The notes under the pieces: model-generated
What the model was told of the DNA's origin: nothing
Database searches by the model: none
What the model saw: only the letters and a program-made list of their open reading frames with translations
Shown here: in pieces, positions 29,967 through 38,443 of the stretch
Layout: each line of letters opens with the position of its first letter
Numbering within the stretch: position 1 is the first letter of the stretch
Source of the DNA: Solimonas sp040066175
GTDB taxonomy: Bacteria; Pseudomonadota; Gammaproteobacteria; Nevskiales; Nevskiaceae
DNA: 64,000 bases
Direction of reading: 5' to 3'
Assembly (NCBI RefSeq): GCF_040066175.1
Contig: NZ_JBEAAM010000001.1
Coordinates: forward strand, 62,001-126,000
Program-made: the position numbers and the translations under genes

Positions 29967-30033
29967 TGAGATAATCGCGCACCCATTTTCCATCGGTGCG
30001 GCCGGGCGCGTTCCGACACGGCTGCGTGAATCC

Positions 30034-33000
30034 GTGAGCTTCTCTCCGCTGAATCCGCCTTTCGCGCCCGACGGCACGACGCGCTGGCCCACCCTGCCCG
30101 GTGCCGCGGCCGCGCTGGCGGCCGCGGCCGCCAGCCTGCGCCACGATGGCCTGACCGTCGTGCTGGTCGCCAACGAGCAGCACGCCTACCGCGTCGAGGA
30201 GGAACTGCGTTTCTTCCTGCCGCGTGAGCTGCCGCTGCTGCATCTGCCCGACACCGAGGTCCTGCCCTACGACCAGTTCTCGCCGCACCAGGAGATCCTG
30301 TCGCAGCGGATGAGTGCGCTGCACCGTCTGCCACAGATGCGCCGCGGCGTGCTGCTGACCACCGCCGACCAGTTGATCCAGCGTCTGCCGCCGCGCAGCT
30401 GGCTCGACAGCCGCGCATTCCAACTCGCACTCGGCGACAAGCTCGATCCACTGCGCTTCCGCGAACGCCTGGTCGCGGCCGGTTACCAGTCCGTGTCCGA
30501 GGTGCAGGCGCAGGGCGAGTTCGCCGTGCGCGGTGCCCTGATCGACCTGTTTCCGATGGGCAGCGAGACGGCCTATCGCATCGACCTGTTCGACGACGAG
30601 ATCGAGACGATCCGCAGCTTCGATCCGGAGACGCAGCGCAGCCAGGACAAGGTGACGGAAATCCGCCTGCTGCCGGCGCGCGAGTTTCCGACCGACCGCG
30701 ACGGCATCGAGACCTTCCGTGGCAATTACCGCGAAACCTTCGCCGGCGATCCGGCGCGCTCGCGCATCTACAGCGAGGTCAGCCGCGGCCTGATGCCGGG
30801 CGGCATCGAAGCCTGGCTGCCGCTGTTCTTCCCGGCCCAGACCACGGCGACGCTCGCCGATTATCTGCCCGAGAACGCGCTGCTGATCGCGCTCGACGAT
30901 CTCGACGCCGCGCTCGTCGAGGACTGGCGCCAGATCGAGGAACGCTACGAGCGCTATCGCGGCGACATCGAGCGACCGCTGCTCAAGCCCGCGGCGCTGT
31001 TCCACACGCCCGCGCAGGCGCTGCAGAACATCGCAGGCTTCGCACGGATCGAACTGGCCGGCGGCGATCCCGGCGTCGAAGTGCTCGCCAGCGGCGCGGA
31101 AGCGGTCCGCGGCGCACTGGCCGCGCGCGCCGACCGCGTGCTGTTCGTGGCCGAATCGGCCGGACGGCGCGAGGCACTGCTCGCCTGGCTCAAGCCGCTG
31201 GGCATCCTGCCGCGCGACTACGCCGACTGGGCCGCGTTCGCCGGCGATAGCAAGCGCTACGGCATCACGCTCGGCCCGATCCAGAACAGCTTCCGCCTGT
31301 CCGCCGACGGCATCACGCTGGTTTCCGAGACCCAAGTCTTCGGCCTGCACGCGCCGGCACAGCAGCTGCGCCGGCGCGGGCGCATCCGTGATCCGGAAAC
31401 GATCCTGCGCGACCTGTCGTCGCTGCTGCCCGGCGCGCCGGTCGTGCACGTCGAGCATGGCGTCGGCCGCTACCTCGGGCTGCAGCGTCTCGACGCCGGC
31501 GGCGTCGAGGCTGAGTACCTCGTCCTCGAGTACGCCAACGACGGCAAGCTGTACGTTCCGGTCGCTTCGCTCAACCTGATCCACCGCTACACCGGCGGCG
31601 AACCGGAAACCGCGCCGCTGCACAGTCTCGGCTCGGACCGCTGGGCCAAGGCACAGGCGCGTGCACGGGAGAAGGCGCACGACGTCGCTGCAGAACTGCT
31701 GCAGGCACAGGCGCGGCGCATGGCCAAGCCCGGCCTGGCACTGGAGTTCGACGAGGCCGAGTACGCGCGCTTCTGCGAGGGCTTCCCGTTCGCGCCGACG
31801 CCGGACCAGCAGTCCGCGATCGATGCCGTGCTCGCCGATCTGCGCGCCGAACGGCCGATGGACCGCGTCGTCTGCGGCGACGTCGGCTTCGGCAAGACCG
31901 AGGTCGCGCTGCGCGCCGCCTTCGTCGCCGCGCGCGGCGGCCGCCAGGTCTGTGTGCTGGCGCCGACGACGCTACTGGTCGAACAGCACGCCAAGAACTT
32001 TGCCGACCGCTTCGCCGGCTTTCCGATCCGCGTCGCCGCGCTGTCGCGCATGCGCACGACCAAGGAGCAGAGCGCCCTGCTCAAGCAGCTCGCAGAAGGC
32101 AGCCTCGATGTCGTCATCGGCACGCACCGGCTCCTGCAGGACGACGTACGCTTCAAGAACCTGGGCCTGGTGATCGTCGATGAGGAGCATCGCTTTGGTG
32201 TGCGCCACAAGGAACGCCTGAAGAACCTGCGCGCCGAGGTCGATCTGCTGACGCTGACGGCGACGCCGATCCCGCGCACGCTCAACATGAGTCTCGCCGG
32301 CCTGCGCGAACTGTCGATCATCGCCACACCGCCGGCCTCGCGTCTGGCGATCAAGACGCAGGTCTCGGAGTGGAGCAACGCACTGGTCCAAGAGGCCTGC
32401 CTGCGCGAGCTGCGGCGCGGCGGCCAGATCTACGTGCTGCACAACGAGGTGCGCGACATCGAGTCGTTCAGCCGCAAGCTGCAGGAGCTGGTCCCGGAGG
32501 GCCGCGTGCGCCACGCCCACGGCCAGATGCGCGAGCGCGAACTCGAGCAGGTGATGCTCGACTTCTACCATCAGCGCTTCAACATCCTCGTCTGCACGAC
32601 GATCATCGAGTCCGGCATCGACGTACCGACGGCGAACACCATCATCATCGACCGCGCCGACCAGTTCGGCCTCGCGCAGCTGCACCAGCTGCGCGGCCGC
32701 GTCGGCCGCAGCCACCACCGCGGCTACGCCTACCTGCTCGTCCCGAGCCGGCGCGCACTCAATCCGGATGCCGAGAAACGCCTCGCGGCGATCGAGACGC
32801 TCGGCGACCTCGGTTCCGGTTTCGCGCTGGCCACGCAGGATCTCGAAATCCGCGGTGCCGGCGAGCTGCTCGGCGCCGAGCAGTCCGGACAGATCGAGGA
32901 AGTCGGCTTCACGCTCTACGCGGAGCTGCTCGCGCGCGCGGTCAAGGCGATCAAGACCGGCAAGCTCGACGACACGCCCTTCGGCCACGCCGGCTGCGAA

Positions 33001-33429
33001 GTCGATCTGGGCACCGCCGCGCTGATCCCCGACGACTACATTCCCGACGTGCACACACGCCTGACGCTGTACAAGCGCATCGCCGAGGCCGGCGACGAGA
33101 CCGGACTGCGCGAGCTCAAGGTCGAGATGATCGACCGCTTCGGCCTGCTGCCGCCGCCCTGCGAGCGCCTGTTCGAGGCCGCCGAGCTGCGCGTGCTGGC
33201 GCAGGCCCTGGACCTGAAGAAGATCCGTGCCGGCAACCGCTCGATCACCGTCGAGTTCGGCACACAGCCACGCGTCGATCCGGTGAAGATGATCCGCCTG
33301 ATCCAGTCGCAGCCCAAGGTCTACAAGCTCGAAGGCCAGGCGCGGCTGCACTGCTTCGGCAACTTCGATGATGTGACGGCACGCGCGCCGCGTGTACAGG
33401 CGCTGTTGGCTACACTGCGTGAGGCGTAA
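30034..33429 (+). CDS. mfd: Transcription-repair coupling factor Mfd
   Basis: This 1131-residue ATP-dependent translocase removes stalled RNA polymerase and recruits UvrA. Its N-terminal UvrB-homology part has LPDTEVLPYDQFSPHQEI and GEFAVRGALIDLFPMGSE. The RNA-polymerase-interacting domain has VVHVEHGVGRYLGL. The RecG-like motor has GDVGFGKT at residues 615-622, DEEHRFGVRHKE, TATPIPRTLNMSL and the TRG motif region. The C-terminal TRCF domain has HTRLTLYKRIAEA. The length is typical. The start is GTG at 30034, as no later ATG keeps the conserved N-terminus. Confidence 0.96.
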   Translation: MSFSPLNPPFAPDGTTRWPTLPGAAAALAAAAASLRHDGLTVVLVANEQHAYRVEEELRFFLPRELPLLHLPDTEVLPYDQFSPHQEILSQRMSALHRLPQMRRGVLLTTADQLIQRLPPRSWLDSRAFQLALGDKLDPLRFRERLVAAGYQSVSEVQAQGEFAVRGALIDLFPMGSETAYRIDLFDDEIETIRSFDPETQRSQDKVTEIRLLPAREFPTDRDGIETFRGNYRETFAGDPARSRIYSEVSRGLMPGGIEAWLPLFFPAQTTATLADYLPENALLIALDDLDAALVEDWRQIEERYERYRGDIERPLLKPAALFHTPAQALQNIAGFARIELAGGDPGVEVLASGAEAVRGALAARADRVLFVAESAGRREALLAWLKPLGILPRDYADWAAFAGDSKRYGITLGPIQNSFRLSADGITLVSETQVFGLHAPAQQLRRRGRIRDPETILRDLSSLLPGAPVVHVEHGVGRYLGLQRLDAGGVEAEYLVLEYANDGKLYVPVASLNLIHRYTGGEPETAPLHSLGSDRWAKAQARAREKAHDVAAELLQAQARRMAKPGLALEFDEAEYARFCEGFPFAPTPDQQSAIDAVLADLRAERPMDRVVCGDVGFGKTEVALRAAFVAARGGRQVCVLAPTTLLVEQHAKNFADRFAGFPIRVAALSRMRTTKEQSALLKQLAEGSLDVVIGTHRLLQDDVRFKNLGLVIVDEEHRFGVRHKERLKNLRAEVDLLTLTATPIPRTLNMSLAGLRELSIIATPPASRLAIKTQVSEWSNALVQEACLRELRRGGQIYVLHNEVRDIESFSRKLQELVPEGRVRHAHGQMRERELEQVMLDFYHQRFNILVCTTIIESGIDVPTANTIIIDRADQFGLAQLHQLRGRVGRSHHRGYAYLLVPSRRALNPDAEKRLAAIETLGDLGSGFALATQDLEIRGAGELLGAEQSGQIEEVGFTLYAELLARAVKAIKTGKLDDTPFGHAGCEVDLGTAALIPDDYIPDVHTRLTLYKRIAEAGDETGLRELKVEMIDRFGLLPPPCERLFEAAELRVLAQALDLKKIRAGNRSITVEFGTQPRVDPVKMIRLIQSQPKVYKLEGQARLHCFGNFDDVTARAPRVQALLATLREA

Positions 33430-33452
33430 GACGTGAGACGAATGGGAAGCGC

Positions 33453-34049
33453 ATGAAGAACTGGATCGCAGCGAGCGTGTTCGCAGTCATGCTGGCGGTG
33501 CTGAGCCGGCCGGCGCTGGCCGAGACCTATCGCGTCGATCTGATCGTGTTCCTCGACAAGTACGCGTCCGGCGAGGCGGGCCGCGCTGCACAACCGTCCG
33601 CGGAACCGGCGATCGCGCTCGACGACACTACGGCGCTGGCCGCCGCCGGGATCACGCTGCTGCCGGACGCGCAGTTCGGCCTGCAGGAACAATGGAACCG
33701 GTTGCGCAACGCCGCGCGCTTCCAGCCGTTGATCCGGCTGGCGTGGACGCAGAAGGATCCACCGTCGGAACGCGGGCCCGCACTGAAGCTGCGCAGCGGA
33801 CCGTTGCTCAACGTGTTCGATGCGGCGACCGCCAGCGCCTACACGCAGGCACAGGTCGATGGCAGTGTCGCGCTGCTGCTGAACCGCTACCTGCAGGTCG
33901 ATGCCGATCTGCGCTACACCGTGCCGTCCGGCGACGGCTTCACGCAGTACGACCTGCGCGAGCGCCGGCGCATGCGCCGCGACGAACTGCACCACCTCGA
34001 CAGTGCCAAGCTCGGCATCGTCGCCAAGGTCTCGCGCGCCGAGCCCTGA
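33453..34049 (+). CDS. CsiV family protein
   Basis: This 198-residue protein has a signal peptide (MKNWIAASVFAVMLAVLSRP, cut after ALA). The mature part matches the CsiV (PF10972-type) family. It begins with ETYRVDLIVFLDKY, has LIRLAWTQKDP with a conserved tryptophan, and ends in YDLRERRRMRRDELHHLDSA followed by KLGIVAKV. In E. coli-unlike gammaproteobacteria such as Pseudomonas it follows mfd, as here (23 nt gap). It is periplasmic; the family is thought to relate to cell envelope integrity, and its biochemistry is not settled. TACACT at 33411 inside the mfd end might be a -10 box. Confidence 0.8.
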   Translation: MKNWIAASVFAVMLAVLSRPALAETYRVDLIVFLDKYASGEAGRAAQPSAEPAIALDDTTALAAAGITLLPDAQFGLQEQWNRLRNAARFQPLIRLAWTQKDPPSERGPALKLRSGPLLNVFDAATASAYTQAQVDGSVALLLNRYLQVDADLRYTVPSGDGFTQYDLRERRRMRRDELHHLDSAKLGIVAKVSRAEP

Positions 34050-34110
34050 GGCGGCAACCGGCCGAGACCTCCCGAGCTTGCCAGGCGGCTGCGTTCCGGA
34101 TCATGATATG

Positions 34111-34134
34111 AGACATGACTCATCTGTCATGTCT
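34111..34134. promoter_or_regulatory. Palindromic operator of the TetR gene cluster
   Basis: AGACATGAC (34111-34119) and GTCATGTCT (34126-34134) form a perfect 9-bp inverted repeat with a 6-nt spacer, centred 24 nt before the tetR start. Size and place are typical for a TetR autorepression site. No clear -35/-10 pair could be assigned around it. Confidence 0.7.
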
Positions 34135-34145
34135 GTTCTGACCCG

Positions 34146-34772
34146 ATGCCCGCCGAGACCGCCGCTGGCCCGACCCGACCGCTGACCGCGCGCGGCGAAG
34201 CGACGCTGCGCCGCCTGCTCGACGCCGCCGAAGCGGAGTTCGGCGAGCGCGGGTTCCATGCCGCCTCGGTCAGCTCGATCACGGCGCGCGCCAAGGTCAG
34301 CCAGGGGACGTTCTATATCTACTTCCCGAGCAAGGAAGCGATCTTCAGCGCGCTCGTCGATCAGATCGGGCATGCGCTGCGCAAGCACATGGCCCTGGCC
34401 GTCGCCGAAGACACCGACCCGCTGCTCGCGCAGCGTGACGGCCTCGAAGCCTTTCTCGACTTCGTGCAGCGCCATCCCGGGCTGTACCGCATCGTGCAGG
34501 AGTGCCAGTTCGTGGACGAACCGGCGTTCCGCACCTACTACGAGCGCCTCGCCGAGGGTCTGTCGCGCAGCCTGCAGCGCGACGTCGGCCCGGGCGGCTT
34601 GACGCCCGGCGACGCACAGGTCCGTGCCTGGGCGATCATGGGCATCGGCCATTTCCTCGGCCTGCGCTACGGCCTGTGGCAGAAGACGCGTCCGCGCAAG
34701 GCGGTCATGGACGAGGTGATGTCCTTCATCGGCCACGGCATCGCGGCCAAGACGTCCGGGGCGCGGCGGTGA
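34146..34772 (+). CDS. TetR family transcriptional regulator
   Basis: This 208-residue regulator has an N-terminal HTH at about residues 18-64: LLDAAEAEFGERGFHAASV, SSITARAKVSQGTFYIYF and PSKEAIFSALVDQI, all canonical TetR signatures. The C-terminal ligand domain (LEAFLDFVQRHPGLYRIVQE, FRTYYERLAEG) resembles the TetR_C group often found with acyl-CoA metabolism. It is the first gene of an eight-gene overlapping operon and overlaps the next gene by 4 nt (GTGA), so it probably represses its own operon through the palindrome 12 nt upstream of its start. The ligand is unknown; an acyl-CoA or hydroxy acid is a reasonable guess. Confidence 0.92.
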   Translation: MPAETAAGPTRPLTARGEATLRRLLDAAEAEFGERGFHAASVSSITARAKVSQGTFYIYFPSKEAIFSALVDQIGHALRKHMALAVAEDTDPLLAQRDGLEAFLDFVQRHPGLYRIVQECQFVDEPAFRTYYERLAEGLSRSLQRDVGPGGLTPGDAQVRAWAIMGIGHFLGLRYGLWQKTRPRKAVMDEVMSFIGHGIAAKTSGARR

Positions 34773-35767
34773 TTCTGCGCGGCCTGGGCATCTATCTGCC
34801 GCAGCAGCGGCTGACTGCGGCCGACATCGCCGCGGCCAGCGACGTGCCCGAAGCGATCGTGCGCGGCAAGCTCGGCATCGACGGCAAGACCATCCCCGGC
34901 CCGGACGATCACAGCAACGCGATGGGCATCCGCGCCGCGCGGATGGCGCTCGCCGATGCCGGCATCGAGTCCCGGCAGATCGACGTGCTGATCTCCATCA
35001 CCGAGGAGCACAAGGAATATCCGGTCTGGACCGCCGGCATCCACGCGGCGCACGCACTCGGCGCCGAACACGCCTATGCCTACGACATCGGCCAGAAGTG
35101 CGGCAGCGCGGTGCTCGCACTCAAGCTCGCGCGCGACGCGCTCATCGCCAACCCGGAGATGAACGCCGCGCTGATCGCAGGCGGGTATCGCAACTGCGAT
35201 CTCGTCGATTATGCCGATCCGGCGACGCGCTTCCTCAACAACCTCGCCGCGGGCGGTGGCGCTGCGGTGGTGACCCGCGACGGACCGGGCTTCGAAATCC
35301 TCGGCGCCGGCTTTCGCACCGACGGCAGCTTCGCGGAGGACGTGATCGTGCCGGTGGGCGGCACGCGCGAGCCGCTGACCGCCGCCAACCTGCACCGCTT
35401 CCACTTCACCGTGCCCGACCCGCAGCGCATGAAGTCGCGCCTGGAAGCACTCTCCCTGGACAACTTCGTCGCGGTGATCCGCGAGGCCTGCGAGCGCAGC
35501 GGCGTGCGCAGCGAGGACCTCGCCTACGTCGCGATGCTGCACATGAAACGCAGTGCGCACGACACCGTGCTCGCGCGGATCGGCGTCGCCGGCGAGCGCT
35601 CGATCTACCTGTCGGACTACGGTCACATCGGCCAGATCGATCCGCTGCTGTCGCTGCAACTGGCCCGTGATCAGGGGCGCCTGCGCGATGGCGACACCGT
35701 CGTGCTCTGTGCCGCCGGCATCGGCTACGTCTGGAATGCGCTGTGCCTGCGCTACCGTGCGCCATGA
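34769..35767 (+). CDS. KAS III/FabH-fold thiolase-superfamily enzyme with Cys-His-His active site
   Basis: This 332-residue protein of the 3-oxoacyl-ACP synthase III family starts at GTG 34769, overlapping the tetR stop. Landmarks are LRGLGIYLPQQRLT, HSNAMGIRAARMALADAGI and the nucleophile Cys111 in YDIGQKCGSAVLALKLA. The general-base His258 lies in YVAMLHMKRS. In FabH the third residue is Asn in a YGN motif, but here it is His286 (SDYGHIGQIDP), giving a Cys-His-His set more like KAS I/II. Such enzymes condense or cleave acyl-CoA/ACP thioesters. Position beside an acyl-CoA ligase and a PhbB-like reductase suggests a CoA substrate. Substrate and reaction direction are not readable from sequence. 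Confidence 0.82.
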   Translation: MILRGLGIYLPQQRLTAADIAAASDVPEAIVRGKLGIDGKTIPGPDDHSNAMGIRAARMALADAGIESRQIDVLISITEEHKEYPVWTAGIHAAHALGAEHAYAYDIGQKCGSAVLALKLARDALIANPEMNAALIAGGYRNCDLVDYADPATRFLNNLAAGGGAAVVTRDGPGFEILGAGFRTDGSFAEDVIVPVGGTREPLTAANLHRFHFTVPDPQRMKSRLEALSLDNFVAVIREACERSGVRSEDLAYVAMLHMKRSAHDTVLARIGVAGERSIYLSDYGHIGQIDPLLSLQLARDQGRLRDGDTVVLCAAGIGYVWNALCLRYRAP

Positions 35768-37281
35768 ACACCGTGAGTCCGCCCGTAAACCTGCTCAGTG
35801 ACGCGGCCCTGCGCGACGACCGGCCGGCGCTGTGGTGCGACGGCCGCTGGTACGGCTACCGCGAGCTGGATGCGCGCGCCGCACGCCTGGCCGCCGTGCT
35901 CGCCGCTCAGGGCATCGGCAGGGGCGATCGCGTCGCCATCCTCGCGTACAACCACCTCGCCCACATCGACCTGATGCTCGCGGCGCCGCGACTGGGCTTC
36001 GTGTTCATGCCATTGAACTACCGGCTCAGCGCAGCCGAGCAGCGCGAACTGGTCGGCCGTGTCGCGCCACGTCTGCTGCTGGCGGACGCCGCGCACGCTG
36101 GCGCAGCCGCTGATCTGCACCTGCCGATCTGGCCGCTCGACCAGCACGAGTCGCGGCTGGACACGGCGACCGCGCCGATCCGGACAACCGCCGTCGATCG
36201 TGACGACATCCACATGCTGCTGTGCACCGGCGGCAGCACCGGCGTGCCCAAGGCTGCGCGCATCCCGTACCGGCAGATCCTCGCCAACAACCGCAACACG
36301 GCGGCAGGATGGGCGCTGCGCGCCGACGACTGCGCGATCCAGGCCACCCCCTGCTTCCACGCCGCGCTCAACGTATTCACGACGCCGCTGCTCGCGCTCG
36401 GCGGCCGCGTCGCACTGCTCGACGCGTTCGAGCCAGGCCGTTACCTGCACGCACTCCAAGCCTGCGGCGCGACCTTGATGTTCATGGTGCCAACCATGTA
36501 CCAGATGCTCGCCGAGCATCCACGGTTCGCGACGACGGAGTTCTCGCGCCTGCGCTGGGCGATCGCCGGTGGTGCACCCTGCCCGGCGCCGCTGCGCAGC
36601 CGCTATGCCGCGCGCGGCCTGCACTTCCGCCAGGGCTACGGCATGACCGAAGCCGGCGTGAACTGCTTCCATCTGCCGCTGGACGAAGCGCAGCAGCATC
36701 CTGATTCGGTCGGCTATCCATTGCCCGGCACGCAGGCGATGATCCGCCGCCCCGACGGCACGGCCTGCGCCGAAGGCGAGGTCGGTGAACTCACGCTCGC
36801 CGGCGAACACGTCTGCGCCGGCTACGAAGGCCGCGACGAGGAGTGGCGGCAGGTGTTCCGCGACGGCTGGCTGTGGACCGGCGACCTCGCACGCCGCGAC
36901 GCGGCCGGGCGCCACTACATCGTCGGCCGCCGCAAGGAGATGTACATCTCCGGCGGCGAGAACGTGTACCCGGCCGAGGTCGAGGCCGCGCTGGCGCAGC
37001 TGCCGGACGTGGCCGAGTGCGCGGTGGTCGGCGTGCCCGACGCGCGCTGGGGCGAGGTGGGTCTGGCCGCGGTGCGTCTCGTCGCCGGTGCCCGCACCGA
37101 TGCCGACGCACTGCGCGCGCAGCTCAAGCAGCGCCTGGCCGGCTACAAGCTGCCGCGCCATTTCCTGTTTCTCGACGAACTGCCCAAGAGCGGCGCAGGC
37201 AAGCTGCACAAGCCTGCAATCCGCCAGATCTTTGAACGTGCGTCCGGAGGTTTGCATGAGGGGAGTCATCCGCGCGACTAG
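35764..37281 (+). CDS. AMP-forming acyl-CoA synthetase/ligase
   Basis: This 505-residue adenylate-forming enzyme activates a carboxylic acid with ATP and CoA. The P-loop is LLCTGGSTGVPK at residues 152-163. Then come FRQGYGMTEAG (A5), WLWTGDLARRDAAGRHYIVG (A7/A8 hinge), MYISGGENVYPAEVE, and the catalytic Lys480 in SGAGKLHKPAIR. The length and C-terminal domain are those of class I acyl-CoA synthetases rather than of 550-residue OleC-type beta-lactone synthetases. The ATG at 35764 overlaps the previous stop by 4 nt. The acid is unknown; a medium-chain, hydroxy or aromatic acid would fit. Confidence 0.9.
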   Translation: MNTVSPPVNLLSDAALRDDRPALWCDGRWYGYRELDARAARLAAVLAAQGIGRGDRVAILAYNHLAHIDLMLAAPRLGFVFMPLNYRLSAAEQRELVGRVAPRLLLADAAHAGAAADLHLPIWPLDQHESRLDTATAPIRTTAVDRDDIHMLLCTGGSTGVPKAARIPYRQILANNRNTAAGWALRADDCAIQATPCFHAALNVFTTPLLALGGRVALLDAFEPGRYLHALQACGATLMFMVPTMYQMLAEHPRFATTEFSRLRWAIAGGAPCPAPLRSRYAARGLHFRQGYGMTEAGVNCFHLPLDEAQQHPDSVGYPLPGTQAMIRRPDGTACAEGEVGELTLAGEHVCAGYEGRDEEWRQVFRDGWLWTGDLARRDAAGRHYIVGRRKEMYISGGENVYPAEVEAALAQLPDVAECAVVGVPDARWGEVGLAAVRLVAGARTDADALRAQLKQRLAGYKLPRHFLFLDELPKSGAGKLHKPAIRQIFERASGGLHEGSHPRD

Positions 37282-38443
37282 CGCTGCACTGCTGCTGATG
37301 GCGGCGCGCGCACAGGCCGATGTCGCGGACACCACGCTGGGCCGCTACCTGCCGCTCTACCCGGGCCTGTACCTGGACCTGCGCGACGCTCACGACCCAC
37401 GCGATCGCGTGTTCGACGCCGGCGGCGACGAGCGGGACACGGCGACTCCGTCGCTGGCCGGACACAGTTCGTTCCCGCTGCACGAGGTGGCGGCGCGATT
37501 CACCTGGACCTTCCCGCTGTTCGAGAGCCAGGGCGTACCGTTGCTGTCGTCGCGCCTGCACACCGCGCGCGCGACACTGCGCTACGCCCGCGTGCGCGCG
37601 CGAGGCCGCCTTGCGGACTATGTCGGCAGCCGCGACGACCTGACGGATGACGGCAGCGGTGTCGGTGACACGACGCTGGAGTTTGGGACCTTCCTGTGGG
37701 GTGGCAGCGACTGGCGCAGCGAGGCCAGCGCGCCCGGCGGTGCGGGCCTGCTGCTGCTCGGCATCAACGTGCCGACGGGTGTCTACGAGCACGAGGCCCC
37801 GGTCAACGCCGGCACCAACCACTGGGCATTTCATGCACAGCTCGGCGGCGCGGTGCGTCCATGGGCCGGCGCACTGTTCGAGGCGGGTGCCGGCTATCGC
37901 GTGCATCTGGTCAACTACGAGCCGCAGTTCGGTGGCCTCGCTCCGTCCGAACAGGGCGATGACGCCTGGATCGATCTGAGCCTGGCCCAGCGCTTGCTGC
38001 CGGGCCTGCACCTGAGCGTGTCGCTCGCCGAACGACGCGGCCGGGCCAATCGCTACGACGACCCGCAATACGCGCCCAACGCACCGGCGGCACCGCCGAA
38101 CTCGGACACCTACCCGACACCCGGGCGCTACGCGGACGACGGCACGTCGCTGCGCAGCGCCGGACTCGCACTGCACTGGTTCGCGACGCAGCGCGTGCTC
38201 GTCTCGGCGGGTTATGTGCGACCGCTCGCCGGCCGCAGCGGCGAGTTCGACCTGCCGTTCACCAGTCGCAGCCCGGCCGGCTGCATCGAGGGTGCGGTGA
38301 CCTGCACGACCAGCCCGGGCGAGACCGTGCGCGTCGATGGACTCGGGCCGGCGCGCAGCTATGCGTCCGACCACTGGGCCGTGAGCCTGCGCTACAACTT
38401 CGGACAGGGGGATACGTTCACATGCGTCGGCTGCTCCCGCTGA
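37256..38443 (+). CDS. Outer-membrane beta-barrel, MetA-type transporter family (first of two)
   Basis: This 395-residue protein has a signal peptide (MRGVIRATSAALLLMAARAQA) and alternating amphipathic strands throughout, such as LHLSVSLAERRG and VLVSAGYVRPLAG, ending in HWAVSLRYNF near the C-terminus. GVGDTTLEFGTF, LLLLGINVPTG and NAGTNHWAFHAQLGG are typical of the Phenol_MetA_deg family of putative substrate-uptake barrels in aromatic and hydrocarbon degraders. GGAGG 6 nt before ATG 37256 fixes the start; the gene overlaps the ligase by 26 nt. It would allow entry of a hydrophobic compound across the outer membrane. Family assignment is by pattern. Confidence 0.72.
   Translation: MRGVIRATSAALLLMAARAQADVADTTLGRYLPLYPGLYLDLRDAHDPRDRVFDAGGDERDTATPSLAGHSSFPLHEVAARFTWTFPLFESQGVPLLSSRLHTARATLRYARVRARGRLADYVGSRDDLTDDGSGVGDTTLEFGTFLWGGSDWRSEASAPGGAGLLLLGINVPTGVYEHEAPVNAGTNHWAFHAQLGGAVRPWAGALFEAGAGYRVHLVNYEPQFGGLAPSEQGDDAWIDLSLAQRLLPGLHLSVSLAERRGRANRYDDPQYAPNAPAAPPNSDTYPTPGRYADDGTSLRSAGLALHWFATQRVLVSAGYVRPLAGRSGEFDLPFTSRSPAGCIEGAVTCTTSPGETVRVDGLGPARSYASDHWAVSLRYNFGQGDTFTCVGCSR

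Noticed and set aside
29970..29975. GATAAT as the mfd -10 box
   Set aside because: It fits 5 of 6 bases but has no -35 partner and is 59 nt from the start; kept only as a remark.
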